From CAZKUN01 sp964555935 (lineage in GTDB: Bacteria > Armatimonadota > Zipacnadia > Zipacnadales > VGFC01): a stretch of DNA of 29,516 nucleotides. Below are positions 17,613-24,819 of the stretch, in pieces. The notes under the pieces were generated by a model. It worked only from the letters and a program-made list of their open reading frames with translations, searched no databases and was not told where the DNA came from. The position numbers were made by a program, and so were the translations under genes. The stretch covers positions 1 through 29,516 of the forward strand of contig CAZKUN010000102.1 in the NCBI GenBank assembly GCA_964555935.1, read 5' to 3'. Each line of letters begins with the position of its first letter. The first letter of the stretch is position 1.

Positions 17613-18196
17613 GACGAGTGTTGATCGCTGACGACGAAACGGTTATCCGCATGGACTTGCGGGAGTCGCTTGAGGAAGCCGGTTACGACGTAGTGGCGGA
17701 GGCCTGTGATGGTGCCGAGGCGCTGGAGATGGCGCGCCGCGACAAGCCTGATGTAGCGGTGCTCGACGTGAAAATGCCGCGCATGGACGGCATCCAAGTT
17801 GCCGAGGCCATCACCAAGGAGCGCATCTGTCCCGTGCTGATGCTAACCGCGTTTGAGGAACCGCAACTCGTCAGCCGCGCGGCCGACGCCGGGGTGATGG
17901 CATTCCTCACGAAGCCCTTCCATGGCCGCGATCTCATCTCTGGGCTGGCGATAGCCAAAGCGCGTTTTGACCAAGTCATCGCGCTGGAGAAGGAAGTCGA
18001 AAAGCTCGAGGATACGCTTGAAACCCGCCGACTCGTCGACCGGGCGAAGGCCCTGCTGATGGAGACGCGCGGCATGACGGAGCCTGAGGCTTTCCGCGCG
18101 ATCCAAAAGACCGCCATGAACCAGCGAAAGACCATGAAACAGCTCGCCGAGGCGATCATCATCGCCCACGAGGCAGCGGGCGGAGCGTTGTCGTGA
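17609..18196 (+). CDS. ANTAR-domain response regulator (PdtaR/EutV/NasT-like antiterminator)
   Basis: A protein of 195 residues. The receiver domain (1-118) has acidic Asp8 and Asp9, phosphoacceptor Asp53 in VLDVKMPRMDG, Thr80 and Lys102 in FLTKPF. A coiled linker (122-140) leads to an ANTAR domain (about 128-186; LVDRAKALLMETRGMTEPEAFRAIQ, then QLAEAIIIAH). ANTAR proteins bind paired hexaloop hairpins in leader RNA and prevent termination. In nitrate assimilation (NasR, NasT) and ethanolamine use (EutV) this controls nitrogen genes, which suits the glnD context. ATG 17609 overlaps the kinase stop and is preceded by GGGGGA. An in-frame TTG at 17591 is disfavoured. The stop overlaps the next gene's GTG (GTGA). 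No clear ANTAR target hairpin pair was found in the window. Confidence 0.92.
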   Translation: MRRVLIADDETVIRMDLRESLEEAGYDVVAEACDGAEALEMARRDKPDVAVLDVKMPRMDGIQVAEAITKERICPVLMLTAFEEPQLVSRAADAGVMAFLTKPFHGRDLISGLAIAKARFDQVIALEKEVEKLEDTLETRRLVDRAKALLMETRGMTEPEAFRAIQKTAMNQRKTMKQLAEAIIIAHEAAGGALS

Positions 18197-18399
18197 GCGC
18201 CGAACCCCGCAAGGGCGCGACGCGGATGGCGGGCATCCCGGCAGATGTGCTGGACCGGCTGAACGATGCGAGCAAGTCCGCTCCGGAGTGGGCGACCGAC
18301 ACGTGCGAGAGGTGGCTGCGGGAGTCGCCAACGCCGGAGACGGAGTGGATCGTGAACCGCGCGATGCGAACACTACGCAAGTCAAGATCGCGGGACTGA
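18193..18399 (+). CDS. Small protein resembling the end of an AlkD-type HEAT protein
   Basis: A 68-residue protein starting at a GTG that overlaps the preceding TGA (GTGA), the coupling used throughout this operon. The second half (CERWLRESPTPETEWIVNRAMRTLRK) recalls one HEAT-like helix pair from the DNA alkylation repair (AlkD-like) family, but full-length members are several times longer. It may be a remnant, a fusion split off, or an independent small protein. The N-terminal half (AGIPADVLDRLNDASKSAPEW) is not recognised. No membrane segment or signal is present. The next gene begins 74 bases downstream, the largest gap in this operon. Confidence 0.45.
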   Translation: MSAEPRKGATRMAGIPADVLDRLNDASKSAPEWATDTCERWLRESPTPETEWIVNRAMRTLRKSRSRD

Positions 18400-18473
18400 C
18401 CAGGAATTGCCTCGCCGGTAGCGGAACCCCGATGCGCAGTGCTATCCAGTCGGGCGGAGGGAGCGGCGTTTCT

Positions 18474-20414
18474 GTGAGCAAGCGTCCAGAGAAACTGATT
18501 GTCATCGGCGTGGAGGGTCTCAGCCCCGCGCTACTCGACCAACACGCAGACCACTGTCCCAACCTCGCGCGTATTGCCGAGCGAGGCGCTGTGTCTCCCA
18601 TCACCGCGACGGCCCCGATTGACCCCGCGACAGCCTGGGCGACCTTCGGCACCGCAACGAGACCCAGCACGCATGGCTGTGTCGGCCTGCGCGCGTACGA
18701 TCCAGTGACCCCGGTCGCTATCGACGAGCCAAGCGGGGACCCGCGTGGCGACGAGGACGACGCGCTCAGAACATTGGGGAACCGGACGGACTGCGAGTGG
18801 CTCTGGCAAGCCGCCCTACGCGCGGGGCGCAAGCCCGTGCTCGTGGATTTCCCCGGCGGATGGCCTGCATCCGACACGGGTCACGTCACGATTTCGGGCA
18901 GCGGCCCGATGTCATCACCGGACGTGCGCCAGTCCGATGCCTGCATCTTCGCGACACGTGAGGCCAAGGAGAGCCAGGCGACCAACTCGCTGCGCACCTG
19001 CCCGCCCGCCGGCTGGGCCAACCCTCCCGACTCGCACCGCGCCCCGCGCGAGACCGCGCTGATCATTACCGGCGAAGCGGACCTTGAGCCAACGCCGGCC
19101 GGCTGGATGACCGTCGCCGACGAAGACGGCACGGCAGACACCGACCCCTCGCTGATGTACTGCGGCTTGCTGATTGCGTCTGAGCCGGGCGAAGGCGAAG
19201 ACGACGCGCCATACGATACGCTCATCATCTGTCGCGGACGTGACGCCGAGAATCCGGTGGCACGCCTGGGAGTCGGCGAGTGGAGCGACTGGATCATCGA
19301 CGACCTGCCGGGCGCTCCGCCAGACGCCCAGGTGCGCTTCAAGCTAAGCCTGCGACAACTCAGCGCGGGCGGGCGCGAGATCTCACTCCTGCGCACGCCG
19401 CTGTTCAGCATCGATGGCTGGGCTCGACCGGCTGAGCTGGGCGACCTCATGGTCGAAGCGGCTTTGGCGGAATCGCTGCAGAACGCGCGCGAGCCGCTCG
19501 GCGGGATCGCGTGGATGTGTGACATCATCGGTGAGAGCTGCGAGTGGGACGTGCTGTTCACGCACGCGCCATCGCCGGCCGGGGCGCTGCACGAGCTACT
19601 GGCCGACGGGGACGCGGCGCGGGAGAAGATCCAAGACGAACTGGCGGCGCTAGACAAGTTCGTTGGCGACGTCATCGGGTCGCACGGCGACGACGCGCTT
19701 GTAGCGATCGTCTCGCCATACGCGGCGCTGCCGGTGACGCGGTGTGTTTGGCTGGCGAAGTGGCTGATCGAGGCGGGGCTGATGGAGTACGACGTCGACG
19801 ATGCGAGCGGGAAGCTGTGGCTGGATGCGCCAAACAGCCGGGCGATTCTCGCGGACCATCCGCTCGCGCAAGGGGTGTGGGTCAACCTCCAGGGCCGCGA
19901 GGGCGGTGGCATCGTGTCGCCAGAGCACTATGAGAGCACGCGGTCGGCGATCATCAGCGCGCTGATGTCAGCCCGCGACCCGCTGAGCGGGACTTGCCCC
20001 GTGACGGCGGCGCTTCGCCGGGAGGACGCCGCGAGCTTGGGCCTGGACGTCGATGCGGCCGCTGACGTCGTCTACTTCCTGGCGCCCGGCTATGCGTGTG
20101 ACCCTCGCATCTCATCCACGGGCCTCGTCGATGCCTCCCTCGTGAACGCCGACAGCGTGTGGGACGCCAACGGGACGGTCCGAGGCGCTCACGCACCGTA
20201 TCTGCCGGGCGCGCGGCTCGGCGACTGCTCCGTCGACGGCGTCCTGATGCTGGCGGGGCCGTCCGTCCGAGAGGGCTTTGAGCGACGCGCGCCGATCGAC
20301 CTGACGGACGTGGCGCCCACGCTATCGTGGGTGATGGGGTTTGAGCCGCCGGCTTCATCGGAGGGACGCGTTGCAGTGGATCTCCTCAGCGCATGCGACG
20401 AGGGGGAAAAGTGA
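18474..20414 (+). CDS. Alkaline-phosphatase-superfamily protein with missing catalytic residues
   Basis: A protein of about 646 residues with the fold signature of type I phosphodiesterase/nucleotide pyrophosphatase-like proteins: LIVIGVEGLSPALLD near the N-terminus, NLARIAERGA, AWATFGTATRPSTHG, and DVAPTLSWVMGFEPP near the C-terminus. The catalytic positions are altered: GxDG is GVEG (Glu14); the usual Thr four residues before AW is Pro; the D-x-x-x-H metal pair is replaced in THAPSPAGALHEL (363-375); SDHG is SPYA (414-417); and the C-terminal His is lost in GDCSVDG (about 583-589). It is probably a pseudoenzyme with a binding or regulatory role. GTG 18474 has GGAGG upstream; ATG 18432 is an alternative. 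The stop overlaps the GTG of the endonuclease gene (GTGA), so the two are likely translated together. Confidence 0.75.
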   Translation: MSKRPEKLIVIGVEGLSPALLDQHADHCPNLARIAERGAVSPITATAPIDPATAWATFGTATRPSTHGCVGLRAYDPVTPVAIDEPSGDPRGDEDDALRTLGNRTDCEWLWQAALRAGRKPVLVDFPGGWPASDTGHVTISGSGPMSSPDVRQSDACIFATREAKESQATNSLRTCPPAGWANPPDSHRAPRETALIITGEADLEPTPAGWMTVADEDGTADTDPSLMYCGLLIASEPGEGEDDAPYDTLIICRGRDAENPVARLGVGEWSDWIIDDLPGAPPDAQVRFKLSLRQLSAGGREISLLRTPLFSIDGWARPAELGDLMVEAALAESLQNAREPLGGIAWMCDIIGESCEWDVLFTHAPSPAGALHELLADGDAAREKIQDELAALDKFVGDVIGSHGDDALVAIVSPYAALPVTRCVWLAKWLIEAGLMEYDVDDASGKLWLDAPNSRAILADHPLAQGVWVNLQGREGGGIVSPEHYESTRSAIISALMSARDPLSGTCPVTAALRREDAASLGLDVDAAADVVYFLAPGYACDPRISSTGLVDASLVNADSVWDANGTVRGAHAPYLPGARLGDCSVDGVLMLAGPSVREGFERRAPIDLTDVAPTLSWVMGFEPPASSEGRVAVDLLSACDEGEK

Positions 20415-22207
20415 CCAAAGCGGACGGGGCTTCCGGCGGCGAGCGGCGCACCTGGACCATGCGTACGAAGCCACGGTCCGCGATCCGCACCGTCGAGTGG
20501 CTGCACACGTTCGTCGCGGTTACGGCCGGGCGCGACTGGGACGAGCGGGCGGAGGATGGCAAAAGCCGCGTGGCGCGCGCGGCGTACGTCGCGGCGGCCC
20601 ACCCGGACCTGGACGCCTCGCGAGCCGGCGACATCGAGTCCAACGCGCGGCAGGACAAATCGCTATTTGAATCCCTTGGCCTGGCGTACCAAGAGCGAGA
20701 TTCGGGTATCATTCGGATTACCCCGGCGGGCCGAGAGCTGTCCTCCACCGACTACCCAGACGAAGTGATGCTCCGCCAGCTCCTGAAATGGCAGTTCCCG
20801 AGCTACACGCACGGGGACGGCGCGTTCGCGCGCATGAACGTGTTCCCTTTCGAGGTGCTGCTGAGGGTGCTGGAGCGGCTCGTGGAGGTCAACCGGCTGG
20901 AGATCGCCGCGACGTTCTTCACATGTCTGAGTCGCGATGATATACCGAGCGCCATCGAGAACATCCTGGCCGTGCGGCGGATGCGAAAGCTCACCAGCGA
21001 ACACGTCACGACGCACGCCAAACGAGTGATCGCGGAGCTGCACCCCGACCTGGCACGCCCGAGCGCCGCATCGCTTCTGGACATGGCCGATGCGTTCAGT
21101 CGCTTCGCCGAATACACGGGCATCGTGCAGTCATCCGGCCGGAGCATCTACACGAAACTCAGCGTGCCCGGGCGCTCGCATCTGAAGTTCGGGCAGCTTC
21201 TCTCAGACTACCCGTTCGAACTACGCGCCGACACCAACGACCAGGCTGCGTTCTACGAGTACTTCGGCGATCCTTCGGCAGTTGAGCTGCCATGGGACCG
21301 GGCTGAATCGCTCGCCGAACACGTGCGGCGGCGCGCGGAGGCGCTCCGGCAGATCGCGGCAGAGCGAGACGCCGCCGCGCCGCAACTAGCGCTGAAGATC
21401 GATCCGAACGAAGTCCTGCAGTCGGTTGACGACGCGGAGTACGCGGAGCTTCGGGAGTGGAATCGCCGGCTCGAGCGAGGCCTTATCGGCGCGCGCGAGC
21501 AACGCTTCGTCGAGCACGAGGCCAAGACTCCGAAGATGCGCGAGGAGATCCTCGCCAAGTTCGATGACATCCTCAACGGCAGCGAGGACGACGCGGCGCG
21601 TTGGCTTGAGGTCAACACGTGGCGATCGCTCGTCGCGCTAGATGGCGATCACACGGTAGAGCGCAACTTCAAGCTCGAGGAGGACCTCACCCCTCGCGCG
21701 TTCGCCCCCGGCGCGGGCAACACGCCGGACATGAAGTACAGCAGCCCGCGGATCGTGCTGATCCCGGAGGTCAGCCTGCAATCAGGCGTGCGGCAATGGA
21801 CCAACGAGGGCGCGTCCGTCGTCGATCATGTCTTCCGATTCATCAACGAGCACAGCGACGACGCGCGGCCGGTGATTGGGCTCTTCATCGCCCCGACGCT
21901 CAACGAGCGCACGGCCTGGCAGTTCTTCGTGCTGAACCAACAGTCGTGGCGTGGCGAGCCGGTGCCGGTAGTGCCGTTTGAGGTGGATGCGTGGACCGAT
22001 TTACTGTCACATGCCTACCAGCGCGACTTGCCGGCGCGGTCGGTTGAGGAGCTGATCTTTCACCTCCACCGGGCCGTGCTCAGCAGTCGGAACTTCAAGG
22101 ACTGGCTGCGCAAGATGAAGCTGACCATCGAGACATGGAAGGCGGATCGCCTGCCGACGGGCGATCTGTCGGAGCCGAGTCAGAGCGCGCTGCCGTTGAA
22201 TTTCTAG
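20411..22207 (+). CDS. AlwI/BstNBI-family Type IIS restriction endonuclease (PD-(D/E)XK)
   Basis: A protein of 598 residues, essentially the length of N.BstNBI (604, from memory). The N-terminal recognition half carries IIRITPAGRELSS, LLKWQFPSYTHG, DMADAFSRFAEYTGI and FYEYFGDPS, matching conserved family blocks. The C-terminal nuclease half carries NTPDM (Asp440), PEVSLQSG (Glu453), QWTNEG (Glu466) and GLFIAPTLNERT. Asp440, Glu453 and Glu466 are spaced 13 and 13 apart, as I recall for the N.BstNBI catalytic triad. This family recognises sites such as GAGTC or GGATC and cuts or nicks nearby; the site here cannot be deduced. GTG 20411 overlaps the preceding TGA and has AGGGGG upstream. No methyltransferase is adjacent; the nearest is at 26168. 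It lies in the middle of the glnD operon, an unusual place for a restriction enzyme. Confidence 0.87.
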   Translation: MTKADGASGGERRTWTMRTKPRSAIRTVEWLHTFVAVTAGRDWDERAEDGKSRVARAAYVAAAHPDLDASRAGDIESNARQDKSLFESLGLAYQERDSGIIRITPAGRELSSTDYPDEVMLRQLLKWQFPSYTHGDGAFARMNVFPFEVLLRVLERLVEVNRLEIAATFFTCLSRDDIPSAIENILAVRRMRKLTSEHVTTHAKRVIAELHPDLARPSAASLLDMADAFSRFAEYTGIVQSSGRSIYTKLSVPGRSHLKFGQLLSDYPFELRADTNDQAAFYEYFGDPSAVELPWDRAESLAEHVRRRAEALRQIAAERDAAAPQLALKIDPNEVLQSVDDAEYAELREWNRRLERGLIGAREQRFVEHEAKTPKMREEILAKFDDILNGSEDDAARWLEVNTWRSLVALDGDHTVERNFKLEEDLTPRAFAPGAGNTPDMKYSSPRIVLIPEVSLQSGVRQWTNEGASVVDHVFRFINEHSDDARPVIGLFIAPTLNERTAWQFFVLNQQSWRGEPVPVVPFEVDAWTDLLSHAYQRDLPARSVEELIFHLHRAVLSSRNFKDWLRKMKLTIETWKADRLPTGDLSEPSQSALPLNF

Positions 22208-22225
22208 ACTCGCCGGAGGGGTCCC

Positions 22226-23005
22226 ATGCTACCCGTCGAGCTGCCGGACCGTTTCATGACTGTCGCCGATCTCGGATCGCCTGTTGACGTCTATTCGATG
22301 GCGAAGTGGAAACTGGCGCTGCTCGCATTGGTGTCGGTGGCGTTCTTGGCAGGCTCGATCGCGTCGCCCTTCTTGGCCAAGGCAGCGGCCTTTGAGATGG
22401 TGCGGGAGTGGTATGTGGCAACCGGCGTGTTCGCCATGGTTGCGGTCGTTGCGGGCGCTCTGGCGTGGATTCGCTCGCGCAACGTGATCGCCGTCTACGA
22501 AGATGGCTTTGCGTGGGCCAAAGGCAACCGAATCACATCCTATCGGTGGGACGGCATTGCCGCGATGACCTCCGCTGTCACCAAGATGAGCGTTAACTTC
22601 ATTCCAGCCGGCACAACGCACCGGCACACGCTTGACCTGATCTCGGGCGACCGGATTGTGCTTACGAACGACAAGATCGGGCGGGTCGGCCAGCTCGCCG
22701 ACCACATCCGCGGGCAGATCATGCCGCGCCTGTTCGAGCAGGCCGCGGAGACCTACAACCGAGGCGAGGAGGTTGAGTTCGGGCCGGTGACGATCGGGAG
22801 AGACATCGGCATCCAGCATGGGAAGAAGCACCTGACTTGGGATGAGGTCGAGTCCGTCGGCGCGGGCGACGGCGAACTCCAACTCCGCAAGCGTGACGGC
22901 GGAGCGTTCTCGCATATACGCATCGCCATCTCAACCGTGCCTAACTTCGAGGCTCTGTACATGATGCTCGAGCAAGTTCTGGGACTGGGGCAAGAGCCTG
23001 AGTGA
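22226..23005 (+). CDS. DUF6585-like membrane protein
   Basis: A 259-residue protein. Two transmembrane helices (about 28-50 and 64-83) are followed by a 175-residue cytoplasmic part with two PH-like or barrel-like stretches (VIAVYEDGFAWAKGNRITSY, and FGPVTIGRDIGIQHGKKHLT). This layout matches DUF6585 membrane proteins, whose function is unknown. ATG 22226 is preceded by GGAGGGG four bases upstream and lies 18 bases past the endonuclease stop. Its TGA at 23003-23005 overlaps a GTG at 23002 that is probably the original start of the ankyrin gene. It may anchor neighbouring operon products at the membrane, but there is no direct evidence. Confidence 0.75.
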   Translation: MLPVELPDRFMTVADLGSPVDVYSMAKWKLALLALVSVAFLAGSIASPFLAKAAAFEMVREWYVATGVFAMVAVVAGALAWIRSRNVIAVYEDGFAWAKGNRITSYRWDGIAAMTSAVTKMSVNFIPAGTTHRHTLDLISGDRIVLTNDKIGRVGQLADHIRGQIMPRLFEQAAETYNRGEEVEFGPVTIGRDIGIQHGKKHLTWDEVESVGAGDGELQLRKRDGGAFSHIRIAISTVPNFEALYMMLEQVLGLGQEPE

Positions 23006-23066
23006 GGACACACACAGACGGCCAAGGACCATACACAACGCCGCGGCCAGCGGCGATGTCGAACGC

Positions 23067-24698
23067 ATGCGCCAACTCCTCGACGAGGGCGCTGATATCA
23101 ATGCACCCGCCAAGTGGGACAACGAGACGCCTCTGCACAAGGCCGTGCAGTCCGGTGCACGCGAGGTCGCCGAGTTGCTGTGCTGTCGCGGGGCAGACGT
23201 AGACGCTCGCAGCGACACGGGTCTGACCCCCTTACACTACACGCGCAAAGACGGCCTCTTGGAGATGGCTCGTCTGCTCATCACGTGCGGGGCCGATGTC
23301 AACGCAGCGGACACGGAAGGGCGGACTCCGTTCGGCACACCGAGTCGAACTCGGGACCTCGACATGAAGTGCCTGCTCATCTCACATGGCGCCCCGACTA
23401 CTCTCCACGTTGCAGCGGCGACCGGTGACATGCCCGCGCTCAGCGGACTCCTCCAACGAGGGGCCAATCCCAACACGTCCGACGAATGGGGCGGAACGCC
23501 ACTGTTTCGGGCTGCGCGCCGTAGACACATCGATGCCAGCCGCCTGCTGGTCGAGCATGGCGCAAAGGTCGACCACGGGGGCTGGATTGGCCGCGGCCCG
23601 CTGCATGCCGCCGTGGATTCGGGCGACATGCAGATGGTGAGCTTCCTCGTGGACCGGGGGGCTCGTATCGACTTCCCGGCGGCCGAACACCTTGGAATGG
23701 GCGACGCGCCGCTTCACCGAGCGGCGGAGACCGGGCGCGTCGCCATCATGAGGTTCCTGATTGATCGTGGCGCCGACGTCAGTGCCCACGGCGCCCAATC
23801 CGATGATACTCCGTTGCACTTTGCCGCCGAGAACGGGCGAACGGAGGCCGTCCGATTGCTGGTCGAGGCCGGCGCCGACGTCGCCGCCCAGGGCCGCCGG
23901 CAGGAGACGCCGCTTCACCGCGCGGCGGAGGAGGGGCGCCGCGACGCGGCCGCTGTCCTGGTGAGCCATGGCTCGCCGCTGGACACGCAGAACCGAGACT
24001 CACTGACGCCGCTTGACGTGGCAGCCGAAAACCGCAAGACGACTACCGCGGCATTGCTGCTTGAGCGAGGCGCTCGGGTCACGCTCCGCGCTGCGAGTCA
24101 ACTCAACGACGCGACCCTTGTCGCGGAGGCCATGCGTGGCGGGGCCGACGTGGAAGCCGAGGACCACGTCGGGGATCGTCCGCTCCACAGCGCGGCCTCA
24201 CGCGGGTGTGGTGTGAGCACAGGGGCTCTCATTGCACACGGAGCGAACGTCAGTGCTATCAGCGGAGCGGGCCTGACGCCACTGCATCTCGCGGCCGGCG
24301 AAGGCCATCGGCGCGTCGTCCGCCGACTCGTTGAGGCTGGCGCACAGATCGACATCTGTGACACGAGCTGGTCCGAGGCGACACCTCTATGCAGCGCTGC
24401 ACGGTGGGGGCGCACTCCCACGGTGGCGCTCCTCATTCGGTTAGGGGCCGACGTCCGCGCAACAGCGAACAGAACGCAGGCCACCGCGTTGCGCTTCGCC
24501 GCCGCCAATGGACACGTGAAGATCGCCGAGGCGCTAATCGAGGCGGGCGCGGATGTGAATGCGGCCTCAGGCCATCGGACGCCGCTGGATGAGGCGGCTA
24601 GCGCCAGGCATCGGGCGATGGTCGAGTTGCTGCGCCTGCATGGCGCGAGAGGCGTGTTGCCCCCGGACGAAGAACCATCCGCGGACGGTGGCGATTAG
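23067..24698 (+). CDS. Ankyrin-repeat protein, start disturbed
   Basis: From ATG 23067 the protein has 543 residues and about 17 ankyrin repeats, most with TPLHxAAxxG and a GADVN-type turn; repeats 4 and 12 are degenerate. It is a protein-binding scaffold with no signal peptide or membrane segment. The start is odd. In the same frame, the 12 codons before 23067 read IHNAAASGDVER, the typical first helix of an ankyrin array, so the true protein begins further upstream. That frame has no ATG, GTG or TTG back to a stop at 22962. A GTG at 23002, overlapping the previous stop as elsewhere in the operon, is out of frame by two bases, with an ACACACAC tract at 23008-23015 between. Either an AC unit has been gained, or initiation is non-canonical, or the protein starts within repeat 1. 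Last gene of the glnD operon. Confidence 0.8.
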   Translation: MRQLLDEGADINAPAKWDNETPLHKAVQSGAREVAELLCCRGADVDARSDTGLTPLHYTRKDGLLEMARLLITCGADVNAADTEGRTPFGTPSRTRDLDMKCLLISHGAPTTLHVAAATGDMPALSGLLQRGANPNTSDEWGGTPLFRAARRRHIDASRLLVEHGAKVDHGGWIGRGPLHAAVDSGDMQMVSFLVDRGARIDFPAAEHLGMGDAPLHRAAETGRVAIMRFLIDRGADVSAHGAQSDDTPLHFAAENGRTEAVRLLVEAGADVAAQGRRQETPLHRAAEEGRRDAAAVLVSHGSPLDTQNRDSLTPLDVAAENRKTTTAALLLERGARVTLRAASQLNDATLVAEAMRGGADVEAEDHVGDRPLHSAASRGCGVSTGALIAHGANVSAISGAGLTPLHLAAGEGHRRVVRRLVEAGAQIDICDTSWSEATPLCSAARWGRTPTVALLIRLGADVRATANRTQATALRFAAANGHVKIAEALIEAGADVNAASGHRTPLDEAASARHRAMVELLRLHGARGVLPPDEEPSADGGD

Positions 24699-24819
24699 AT
24701 GCAGGCGACCGGGAGCGCGTGGCGGCCCGAATCGCTGCATTGCACGGCCAGTCCGTTTGCCGACGATAACGCGGCGCCCTGTGGTGGGCCGTAATCGAAG
24801 CCGCAAGGAGGCCTTCTGC

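Noticed and set aside
24559..24819. Longer amidohydrolase starting at 24559
   Set aside because: That start overlaps the ankyrin coding region by 140 bases and the extra residues have no family match, whereas ATG 24820 has AAGGAGG at ideal spacing.
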